Of a stretch of 64,000 nucleotides of DNA, positions 51,364-59,975 are shown piece by piece (within the stretch, counting starts at the first letter, position 1; each line of letters starts with the position of its first letter). The notes below the pieces were generated by a model that made no database searches, was not told where the DNA came from, and saw only the letters and a program-made list of their open reading frames with translations. The DNA comes from Diplonema papillatum (lineage: Eukaryota > Euglenozoa > Diplonemea > Diplonemida > Diplonemidae): NCBI GenBank assembly GCA_030068145.1, contig JAPJBO010000709.1:1-64000 (forward strand), given 5' to 3'. Position numbers and translations under genes: made by a program.

Positions 51364-51454
51364 TTCGCCGTTGTGGGAAGATATCCTTTGTGCTCTGAGT
51401 GTCGTAAGAGTGGTGGTTACGCGAGGTAAGAGGATCGGTGGGTACCTTGGTTGT

Positions 51455-51745
51455 TGGTAATGGTGGGATTTTTGTTTGGGGGGAAGCTGGGGCCGTTCTG
51501 TCAAAAAAGGAACGACGCATACTCGGCGCATCTCGAGCCTAGGAATGAAGAACCTTCCGTCTTGCCCCCAGGCATACTTCATGCCGAGAGTAAAAACAGC
51601 GACGATGAAGATTGCATGATACGCAGTCCACAGGGCATCTGCCACCTGAGCGTCTTCGAGAGATTGGACGTACTGTGTATCGTGTAGCAGCGACTTCGTG
51701 CGGATAACGGTGTCGAGCTGGCCACCTGCAAGTTGGAAGGTGTGT
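51455..51745 (-). CDS. Possible exon with a membrane segment
   Basis: A plausible splice acceptor (TTCCAACTTGCAG) at about 51728 precedes GQLDTVIRTKSLLHD, then SLEDAQVADALWTAYHAIFI, then VAVFTLGMKYAWGQDGRFFI. The stretch AYHAIFIVAVFTLGMKYAW could be a transmembrane helix. The remainder after about 51500 is low-confidence. Only one exon is evident; protein unknown. Confidence 0.35.
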
Positions 51746-51841
51746 GGAAGACGAGTACTAATAGTTGAGGGGGGTAATCTCATAGTAAGAGAGCAAGATT
51801 GTTGGTGCGAAGAAAGGGAAGAATGTTGTGTTTCCGGCGAT

Positions 51842-51917
51842 AATCGCGCAGTCAGTTGTGGTGGTGTTGTTTTAGAGTTAATCGCGCAGTCAGTTGTGGT
51901 GGTGTTGTTTTAGAGTT
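51842..51917 (+). repeat. 38-bp tandem duplication
   Basis: AATCGCGCAGTCAGTTGTGG followed by TGGTGTTGTTTTAGAGTT is present twice back to back. The second copy runs into dispersed motif copy 4. Confidence 0.85.
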
Positions 51918-51961
51918 AAAGTTCGCTTGAAATTCCGGAGGTTTCGGGTCCCCGTGTGACC
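51908..51961 (+). repeat. Dispersed 54-bp motif, copy 4
   Basis: TTTTAGAGTTAAAGTTCGCTT, then ATTCCGGAGGTTTCGGGTCC, then CCGTGTGACC. The left edge TTTTAGAGTT is shared with the 38-bp duplication, suggesting the duplication involved the motif edge. Confidence 0.6.
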
Positions 51962-52119
51962 GTTCATGAATGGGTTCTCTTGGAGCAAGAAAGGGCTACA
52001 TGGTTGTATATTTGGTGCACGCTTTCGGTATGGGTTATGCAAGAACGTTTAAGTATGGCTAAAGATAAAGTGGTGTCACCTGAGGGGGTAATCTCAGGGC
52101 CGCCCACGTGATAAGCCGT

Positions 52120-52171
52120 TAAGCATTGAGTTCTTTTAAGTACATGAACCACATGGATTAGCATGCACTGC
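52120..52171 (-). repeat. 52-bp flank repeat, 3' side of element 5a
   Basis: On plus: GCCGTTAAGCATTGAGTTCT then TTTAAGTACATGAACCACAT then GGATTAGCATGC. Repeated with three substitutions at 53783-53833 on the other side of element 5a; partial copy at about 49970. Confidence 0.75.
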
Positions 52172-52184
52172 CTTGAAAGTCAGG

Positions 52185-52589
52185 TTATCGGATGACGTCG
52201 TCACCTGCCATTGCGTCGTCAAGGTCGAGCATTTGTGGAGCTAGCGGGGTTTGGCTTTCTTGCGATTCCAAAGACTGAGTCGGCGAGTACGAGGGCAGGC
52301 AGGAGTGCCCGTTTTCCACTTTCGAGGGCATTGGTGTGCCCGTGGTCCCCGGTCGTTTCTGAGAGCTGCTTGCCCTCGGAACCTTCTTCTTCCTTCGATG
52401 CACCCCTGAGTCGGGTGTGGTCGCCTTCGTCTTCTTCCGCTTGCGGCCGGCGATCAGGCCTTCCTTCGGGGTGCCGAGCACCCTCTTCTTCAGCGCTGGT
52501 CGTTCGCTGGTTCCTGGCGTTGGTGGCGGCCTCTTGGTCGCCCGTCCGGTCGTCGCCGTCTCCTTTTTAGTTGCCGCGAGCGGCGCTCG

Positions 52590-52622
<33 letters not shown>

Positions 52623-53781
52623 TCGCTTTCCTACTGGCGTTTCCCGCTGTACACCCACCTGGGTGGGTGAGGAGGGCCTCTTCTTCTTGTTGCGTCCGGG
52701 GGTTGACTCGACGTTCGGCTTGTTGGACTGGTGGTGGCCGCGGCTGCAACATGCCGCCGGTCGCCTCTGCGTCAGCGTAGGGAGCCTTTTGCACTCTTGG
52801 CAGGTCCCTCTGCCATGCGTGCGGCAGGCATGATGCCCGCTGCGGCAACACGCCGCCGCCGTCTTGCACTCGCCGCACTTCGTCGTGCTGTGCTCTGTGC
52901 ACACCGCGATCGGCTGCCCATCGTTCGCGTGGTGATGGTGCCGGCAGCACATCTCTACCGTGGGAACGTCCCTTCGGACGAGTGCTCTGCACGCCTCACA
53001 CTTCCCTTTGTGATGGGTCGCGCACGTGACGAGTGCCTTCTCTATACCGACACCCGGCATATGCACGGGGTCTGGGTGCAGTTGTGGTGGGGCAGGCAGG
53101 GCCCACCTCGCCGCTCTCCCGATCGTCCAGTCAGGGTACGTCGGGCACTGCGTCCCTACATCGCTTCCTTTCACTTGTTCCTCAAGTATCGTCCCCGTGT
53201 GTGCCTCGCGAAAGCGTGGCCTGGGCCGTATACCCGATATCCCCGTGATGCCCATGAACGACAGCGACGTCGTCGGGCACACCCTCTCTCCTCTCATGCA
53301 GCTTCCCAGCCCTTGCTGTGCCGCCAGCTTGTCCAACGCGCTCATCATGCAGCGCAGGACGTTTCCCCGTTCTCTCACCCCCTTCGGCGCATTCCCGTGC
53401 AGCGGCATGCTGAGGCCCGAGAAGAGTTCAAAGTCGATCGCAAGCTCCAGCATTGACGCCTGCCCGTTCTCGGTCCATTGCATGTCCGACAGCCACGCTA
53501 CCAACGCATAAAACGTCGGTAGTCCCCAGGTCTTGTTCCGCTCCCACGTCCATGCCGGGGCAATCCGCGCGAAGGGGTGGTCGAATTTCTCGGCAGGCAT
53601 CGCATTCGCTCTCGACCAGGGGGTCGTGGGGTTCCTGGCCACCCAGCCACGTGCTTCGAGCCCAGCCCGTTCCGCAAGGATTTCAGCCATCATCTCCTGG
53701 AGCCGCCTCGAGAATTGGGCATTCTCGGGTACTACCACACCGTGTTCCAGCGTGCATCTGGGCCAGTCGGCCCGGTTGGCT
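52185..53781 (-). pseudogene. Element 5a ORF2 remnant, Cys/His-rich C-terminus
   Basis: About 530 residues open, beginning within the region after the RT (NRADWPRCTLEHGVVVPENA). It retains the block with DFELFSGLSMPLHG, the Cys/His array (CATHHKGKCEACRALV, CCRHHHHANDG, KCGECKTAAACCRSGHH, ACCSRGHH; about 52735-53025) and a Lys/Arg/Pro-rich tail with a RAARAARAA repeat at 52575-52625. It lacks endonuclease and RT. The first 16 residues of the open frame are translated flank. Confidence 0.8.
52575..52625. repeat. 9-bp GCGCCGCTC repeat
   Basis: Five or six tandem units encoding Arg-Ala-Ala on the minus strand within element 5a. Confidence 0.85.
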
Positions 53782-53782
53782 G

Positions 53783-53833
53783 CCGTTAAGCATTGAGTTC
53801 TTTTAAATACATGAACCACACGGATTAGCACGC
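53783..53833 (-). repeat. 52-bp flank repeat between elements 5a and 5b
   Basis: It separates the 5' end of 5a from the 3' end of 5b and contains TGCTTAACGGC at both ends on the minus strand. Confidence 0.75.
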
Positions 53834-56800
53834 CGTTAAGCAGTGTGAACTTGAAATGCAGGTACCACAGGGGTAAGCTTGCTTTTGTGATAGGCTAGGG
53901 TTATTTGAATACGTCGTCCGAGGACGATCTCAAAGCGGGCGAGGACGGTGATAATAGGCTGGTGATATCCAGCTCCATTCTTCGTTTGTTGCGCTTTCGC
54001 GCCGGCTGTCCTGCCGAAGCAGTCGCTCGAGGGGGCGATCCTGACATGGATGAGGATGAAGTCGAGGTGGCAGGGCTGGTGATATCCAGCTCCATTCTCG
54101 AAATGTTGCGCTTTCGCGCCGCGTGCTTTTTTCCGGGTTTTCCCGCCGGGTCATTCGGTGGTGTCGGGAGTCGGGCTCTTTTCTGCCCCTTCCTTGGTGG
54201 TGTCGCTCGGGCCGGCTCGGTCGGAGCGTGCTTTTTCGCCATCTTGGCCGCCTTTGGGGACGCTTGACGCGTCCTCTTCATGCGCGGTGGTGTCGTCGGC
54301 TTCTGTCGGCCCTTCTTCCGCGGCGTTGTTGGCTTCGGCTTAGCGGGGGCTGGCTTCGGGGGCGCTGGCACGTGGTGGCCCTTTTTGCAGCAGGCTGACG
54401 GCCGCCGTTCCGCTAGCGTCGGTAAGCCGCGGCAGTCGTCACACGGACCGCGGGCGTGTTCGCGGCAGTCATGGTGGCCGGCCTTGCAGCACGCTGTTGG
54501 CGTGTTGCACTCCACGCATCTCGTCATGCGGTGCCGGTCGCAGACGGCCGGAGGTAAGCCGTCGTTGTCGGCGTGGTGGTGTCGGCAACATGCCTCCACC
54601 GTAGGGCCGTGGTGGTGTCCGAGTGCGCGACAGACTGCGCACTTCCCTTTGTGATGGGTAGCGCACTTGGGGGCATTCTTCGTCGCCTCCGGCACTGCGT
54701 GTGGGAGGTGCAGGGGATCCGGGTTGGCCAGTGGCGCTCTGGGGATTACCCATCGCCGCGCTCTGTCCGTCCGCTCGGGCGGGTACGCCGGCGCTGTGCC
54801 GTAGCCGGTTTTCACCTGCTGCATGATGGTCGGCCCGGTTTCGGGCATGCGGTGGCGGGGCCGGGGCTGGAAGCCGGGTACGCTGCTCAGGCCTATGAAC
54901 GACAAGGCTGTCGTTTTCGACTTGAAGTCGCCAGGGAGGCACTTGCCGAGTTGTTGTTGCACGGCCAGCTTGTTGATTGCGCTCAACATGCAGCGCATCC
55001 CGTTGGCCTTCTCCCGATGCGTCTTGGCCGCCTTGCTAGGTGCCTTGATGTCGAGGCCCGAGAACAGCTCGAAGTCGATAGCTGCCTCTACCGCTGCCAT
55101 GTCGCCATCCGATGACCATTCGAGGCCCGAGAGCCAGTCGATCGCTGCCAGGAATGTCCCTTCGTCCCAGTAGCGTAGCCACGCCCAGGCCGGGGCGATG
55201 CGCCGGAACGGGAACTCGCGTTTCGCCGTTGGCATCTGCGCGCAGCGCTCCCAGGGGGTCGCCGCCTTACGTTCTAGCCATCTAACGCTGATCCGGCGCG
55301 CCCGCTCCGCCAGGATCTCTGCCATCAGCGCTTGTACCGGCCCGGCAAATTCCCGTGTCGCCGGCGTCACGATTCCGTGCTCCCGCAGGCAGCTCGGCCA
55401 GAGCCTCCTGTCGGACTGTGCGATCCCCGCGTACTCGGGCTTCGTGCGTATGTTCTCGAAGGCCGTGCAATCCCAGTAGACGTGGTGCTCGTCTTCCAAT
55501 GCTCCCGAGTCACACAACGTACAGGCGGGGCTTCCGCCTTGGCGAAATCTCGACGTGTATTCGGCGGTGTTCACGCCACCTGCGAGGGCAACCCTGATCA
55601 GCAGCGCGTTCTGGGGCGGACAGTGGCGCGTTGTCCATAGAGCGTTGGTGGACTCGATCGCGATGTTGGTGATGCCGGAGAAGCTTGGCCGTCGTGTTTC
55701 CAACCGCTTCCACAGTCGGTTCCGCAGGTTGTCGCGGATGATGTGATTTCGCGAGGAGGCGGACATTGCCAGGGGTCGGAGTGCAGCTCCGTCCAGGTTG
55801 ACGGACGACGGCGGGCCGCCGTTCCACGTGTGGCCGCAGGGTTGCAGGCCGTGCCTTACCGCGGTTCCCACCGGGCCAAGGGCTGCGGTCACTCGTTCGC
55901 CGTATAGGCGCCGGACTTCCGTCATCAGCGGCATCAGGTGCGGCAGTCTCCCACAGGCGCTGTAGAAATCCGCGGTTATTCGGTACGCCGTCGCCGTCGC
56001 AGGGTGCGTCAAGTGGGCTTTTTCGAGGACTCCCAAGACTACTTCCGAGGAGCGCTTCGGATTCTTCGGCCCCCAGATCGCTAACGTTAACGCTGTCGCC
56101 AGCTTCTCCACGGCTTCAGTCGTAGGGGGCGCGAACGATATTCTCGCGAGAGCGGCGGGCAGGATGGCTGATTGAACGATGAGGGTTTTCTGCTGCCTCG
56201 GAATTGGGACGTGCCGTAGGTTCCGAGCTGTGGTTGCTGCTGCTTCAAACCGGGAAGAGTCAAAGTGGTCGCGGCCGCTGCGTGAGGTGCTCACCTTAGC
56301 CCCCAGGCACTTCAGCGATTCCTTCTGTGCGAACTGCTCGCCCGTGCTGCTGCGGAAGATCTTCGTCCTACGGCCCAGCCCCGTCGCGAACGTTACCGTC
56401 TTCTCCATGTTCAGCGACATGCCGGTCAGCGCGCAGAACTCATCGACTAAGTCCGCGCCCCGTTGCAGATCTGCCTCGGAGTGCTTCGCCAACAAATTCG
56501 CATCGTCTGCGTACGACTGCGTCGACACGCCTGGTGCCTCGACTTTTACCGCCTTCATCAACACTGACAGCAGCGCGTTGATCAGGATGACCGAGATAGG
56601 GCACCCTTGCAGAATGCCGTTCGTCACCTGAAACTCCTTTCCGACCCCGAGGGGGAGCTTGAACCGCCTGACGAGGGTGTCGTAGATGGACTTCAGCGGT
56701 TTCAGAATCCGGGAGTGGACCCCGAGGTCCTGCATGAGGCGGAGTGCGATTTCCCGCGGGACGCGGTCAAAGCACTTCGAGAAATCCAGAGATAGCCCGC

Positions 56801-56925
56801 ACAGTGGCTCGCCGCTCAGCAAGGCGCGTTCGATCTCGAGCGTCATTGTAAACAACGGGTCCTCTCCCCGGTGGCCAGGTCGGAAACCGTGTTGACCCTC
56901 CTCGACCCAACTCTCCTCCGTCCGT
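53834..56925 (-). mobile_element. Element 5b, 5'-truncated retrotransposon of the element 3 group
   Basis: It starts inside the RT, just before QHGFRPGHRGED, and runs through the ORF2 stop and a short 3' UTR. TGCTTAACGG borders both the 5' break (56925) and the 3' end (53833). The RT resembles element 3 but is diverged throughout, so it is a separate subfamily. Confidence 0.85.
53901..56918 (-). pseudogene. Element 5b ORF2 remnant, RT and Cys/His-rich tail
   Basis: About 1,000 residues open, from RTEESWVEEGQHGFRPGHRG (first ATG at 56855). RT motifs: SLDFSKCFDRVPREIAL, NGILQGCPISVILINALLS, SYADDANLLA (56495-56522). A zinc knuckle CTLCDSG...HHVYWDC follows. The block DFELFSGLDI is shared with 5a. 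The Cys/His array is CATHHKGKCAVCRALG, ACCRHHHADNDG, TRCVECNTPTACCKAGHH, CDDCRGLP and ACCKKGHH (54360-54680). The tail is Lys/Pro/Thr-rich with two copies of RRMELDITS near the end. N-terminal endonuclease and upstream RT are missing. Confidence 0.87.
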
Positions 56926-57298
56926 TAAGCAGCGGCTGCCGGCTTATCCCGTGACACCTTTTATATGTACGTTGTTGAAAGAGTAGCGTTGGCACTCTTA
57001 CAGGTTACAACATTCCGTCGTGGAGTGTACTTGGCCCAACTCCCGTTCTACAAGTTGAGTTGTTTTGTGTGTTGCTCAGACTCGCTGCCAGTATGCTGTG
57101 CGGCTCTGCATGTGTAGTGCAATGATGATGGCGAAATGATGCGGGGATTAGGTTTTCTGCTCAGTGCAAGTGCTGTGGATGGCATGAACCTGATGGGGGT
57201 TGAGGTATGGCGGAGAGGAGGTGGTTGTGGGATTCTGACGCTCTCATTGAAGATCCATTGACCAAACACCACCATCCAATTTCATCAAACCTTGCGAT
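56926..57298. other. Unassigned spacer
   Basis: It lies between element 5b and the hypothetical ORF. I see no gene or recognisable repeat. Confidence 0.4.
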
Positions 57299-57856
57299 TC
57301 AACTCCAGAAGATATGCGATGCTTGTTCTCGGACCCAGAATTTCAAGCAGAGCATCCATCGGGTTAAGTGATGACGATCGGGGATGAATTCCTTTATTGG
57401 TTTCGCACACATACTGGGTTTTTTCCGCGACTCGCGGTACCACTGCGCGACCGAGGAGGCTCTGCGGCCCTGCAGGCGGGCGGCGATGCTGTCTTCGCCG
57501 GAGGGCGCCGGAGCGGCGTCTTTGGTAGCGGCGGGGTCCGGGTTGGCGATCTGCTGCTCGGCGGCAGCGGAGGCCAGCGCGCCTCCGGCCGGCTGCGACG
57601 AGGAAAGCATGCGTTCGATGCGGTCCGCGGTTTCCTTCGCGGCGGCGAGGGCTGCCGGCTGGTCGACTCTTCCGGGCGGCAGGTCCCCAGCGGGAGAGTC
57701 CTTCGGGCTGGGAATCCACGCCTTTGCCCTCTTGTGCTCCTCCCGGGCCCGCTCCACCGCCCTCTGCTCGGCAGGCGTCGGCGGCTTTACGACATATATC
57801 CCGGACGCTTCGTACGGGGTTTTCCGATTATACAACAGCACTCGGCTCCGCATCAT
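57299..57856 (-). CDS. Hypothetical protein
   Basis: 185 residues from MMRSRVLLYNRKTPYEAS. The composition is protein-like: a charged helix (AEQRAVERAREEHKRAKAW), an Ala-rich segment (ALAAAKETADRIERML) and QWYRESRKKP near the end. The first 45 codons lie in a stretch duplicated at 58148-58342, where the frame breaks after YVV. Not recognised. It could be a first exon, since the last 40 residues look less coding. Confidence 0.4.
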   Translation of the reverse strand: MMRSRVLLYNRKTPYEASGIYVVKPPTPAEQRAVERAREEHKRAKAWIPSPKDSPAGDLPPGRVDQPAALAAAKETADRIERMLSSSQPAGGALASAAAEQQIANPDPAATKDAAPAPSGEDSIAARLQGRRASSVAQWYRESRKKPSMCAKPIKEFIPDRHHLTRWMLCLKFWVREQASHIFWS

Positions 57857-57928
57857 CGGCCCTGTACACCCCCCCGCACCCCGCGCCCTTCACCCCTGCC
57901 CGAAGGGGTTCCTGCGGCGGTGCTTAAA
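57733..57928. repeat. Local duplication, first copy
   Basis: About 195 bp, from GTGCTCCTCCCGGGCCCGCT to AAGGGGTTCCTGCGGCGGTG, are repeated at 58148-58342 at very high similarity. It contains ACATATATCCCGG, a possible TATA-like site for either strand. Confidence 0.85.
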
Positions 57929-58147
57929 CTGGAAAGTGTTGTTTGTGTGCCGGACCCCACTTTGTATACCCTGAGTATTTTTCAGGTTGGGAATACTGAT
58001 CGAGCACCAAAACATGCGCTGCCTGCATCTTTTTTAGTCTGCGCAAGACATAAGACAGAAGGACAACTCGCAAGATGGTTAGACTCGCAAGATGGTTAGT
58101 GCTAAAAAAGATTTTTGACTGGATGCAGGAACGGGATAGCCCTCTGT

Positions 58148-58342
58148 GCTCCTCCCGGGCCCGCTCCACCGCCCTCTGCTCGGAGGGCGTCGGCGGATCA
58201 CGACATATATCCCGGACGCTTCGTACGGGGTTTCCCGATTATACAACAGCACTCGGCTCCGCATCATTCGGTCCTGTACACCCCCCCGCACCCACGTCCA
58301 CCCTTCACCCCTGCCCGAAGGGGTTCCTGCGGCGGTGCCGCA
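58148..58342. repeat. Local duplication, second copy
   Basis: It matches 57733-57928 and ends exactly where the satellite starts (GGTGCCGCAACGCGG). The duplication may have seeded the satellite. Confidence 0.85.
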
Positions 58343-59245
58343 ACGCGGTGCACCTTCTATTTCCGTGATTAGTGTTGCACCACAGTTAACCGCCTACGTC
58401 CCGGAATAGTGCCGCAACGCGGTAGTGTTGCACCGCCTACGTCTGGAATAGTGCCGCAACGCGGTGCACCTTCTATTTCCGTGATCAGTGTTGCACCACA
58501 GTTAACCGCCTACGTCCTGGAATAGTGCCGCAACGCGGTAGTGTTGCACCGCCGACGTCCTGGAATAGTGCCGCAACGCGGTGCACCTTCTATTTCCGTG
58601 ATTAGTGTTGCACCACAGTTAACCGCCTATAGTGCCGCAACGCGGTAGTGTTGCACCGCCTACGTCCTGGAATAGTGCCGCAACGCGGTGCACCTTCTAT
58701 TTCCGTGATCAGTGTTGCACCACAGTTAACCGCCTACGTCCTGGAATAGTGCCGCAACGCGGTAGTGTTGTCCTGGAATAGTGCCGCAACGCGGTGCACC
58801 TTCTATTTCCGTGATTAGTGTTGCACCACAGTTAACCGCCTATAGTGCCGCAACGCGGTAGTGTTGCACCGCCTACGTCCTGGAATAGTGCCGCAACGCG
58901 GTGCACCTTCTATTTCCGTGATCAGTGTTGCACCACAGTTAACCGCCTACGTCCTGGAATAGTGCCGCAACGCGGTAGTGTTGCACCGCCGACGTCCTGG
59001 AATAGTGCCGCAACGCGGTGCACCTTCTATTTCCGTGATTAGTGTTGCACCACAGTTAACCGCCTATAGTGCCGCAACGCGGTAGTGTTGCACCGCCTAC
59101 GTCCTGGAATAGTGCCGCAACGCGGTGCACCTTCTATTTCCGTGATCAGTGTTGCACCACAGTTAACCGCCTACGTCCTGGAATAGTGCCGCAACGCGGT
59201 AGTGTTGCACCGCCGACGTCCTGGAATAGTGCCGCAACGCGGTGC
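58336..59245. repeat. Satellite A with higher-order structure
   Basis: The monomers are 37 bp (TGCCGCAACGCGGTGCACCT..., TGTTGCACCACAGTTAACCG...) and 43 bp (TGCCGCAACGCGGTAGTGTT...), most ending in GGAATAG. The landmark CCTATAGTGCCGCAACGCGG occurs at about 58627, 58840 and 59064, giving a higher-order unit of about 224 bp, one copy shortened by 11 bp. There is no credible gene; short frames repeating PQRGSVAPPTSW are artefacts. Confidence 0.9.
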
Positions 59246-59975
59246 ACCGTCTGTTCCCGGGAATAGTGGGGCACCACAGCGCACCGGCTATTCCAGGGAA
59301 CAGTGCCGCAACGCGGTGCACCGGCTATTCCCGGGAATAGTGCTGCAGTGCACCGGCTATTCCCGGGAATAGTGCTGCAGTGCACCGGCTATTCCCGGGA
59401 ATAGTGCTGCAGTGCACCGGCTATTCCAGGGAATAGTGCTGCAGTGCACCGGCTATTCCAGGGAATAGTGCCGCAACTTGGTGCACCGGCTAACCCCGGG
59501 AATAGTGCTGCAGTGCACCGGCTATTCCAGGGAATAGTGCCGCAACTTGGTGCGCCGGATAATCCTGGGAATAGTGCTGCAGTGCACCGGCTATTCCAGG
59601 GAATAGTGCTGCACCACAGTGCACCGGCTATTCCCGGGAATAGTGCTGCAGTGCACCGGCTATTCCAGGGAATAGTGCTGCAGTGCACCGGCTATTCCAG
59701 GGAATAGTGCCGCAACTTGGAGCACCGGCTAACCCCGGGAAGAGTGCTGCAGTGCACCGGCTATTCCAGGGAATAGTGCTGCACCACAGTGCACCGGCTA
59801 TTCCAGGGAATAGTGCTGCACCACAGTGCACCGGCTATTCCAGGGAATAGTGCTGCACCACAGTGCACCGGCTATTCCTGAGAATAGTGCCGCAACTTGG
59901 TGCGCCGGATAATCCTGGGAATAGTGCCGCAACGCGGTGCACCGGCTATTCCCGGGAAAAGCCGGTGCCCTACCA
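59246..59975. repeat. Satellite B, palindromic 32/37-bp monomers
   Basis: Monomers of 32 bp (TGCTGCAGTGCACCGG then CTATTCCAGGGAATAG) and 37 bp (TGCCGCAACTTGGTGCACCGG or TGCTGCACCACAGTGCACCGG, then the same core). The core CTATTCCCGGGAATAG is a perfect 16-bp palindrome in several monomers and one mismatch away in the others. The monomer is related to satellite A. Confidence 0.9.

Larger units (their letters stand above)
52172..53783 (-). mobile_element. Element 5a, 5'-truncated retrotransposon of the element 3 group
   Basis: Only the C-terminal coding region and a short 3' UTR remain. The 5' junction falls directly at TGCTTAACGGC on the minus strand, and the same sequence lies in the flank repeat beyond the 3' end. 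The related 5b is next to it in the same orientation. Confidence 0.8.

Noticed and set aside
58845..59707. Small repeated frames within the satellite
   Set aside because: They arise from periodic satellite monomers open on both strands.
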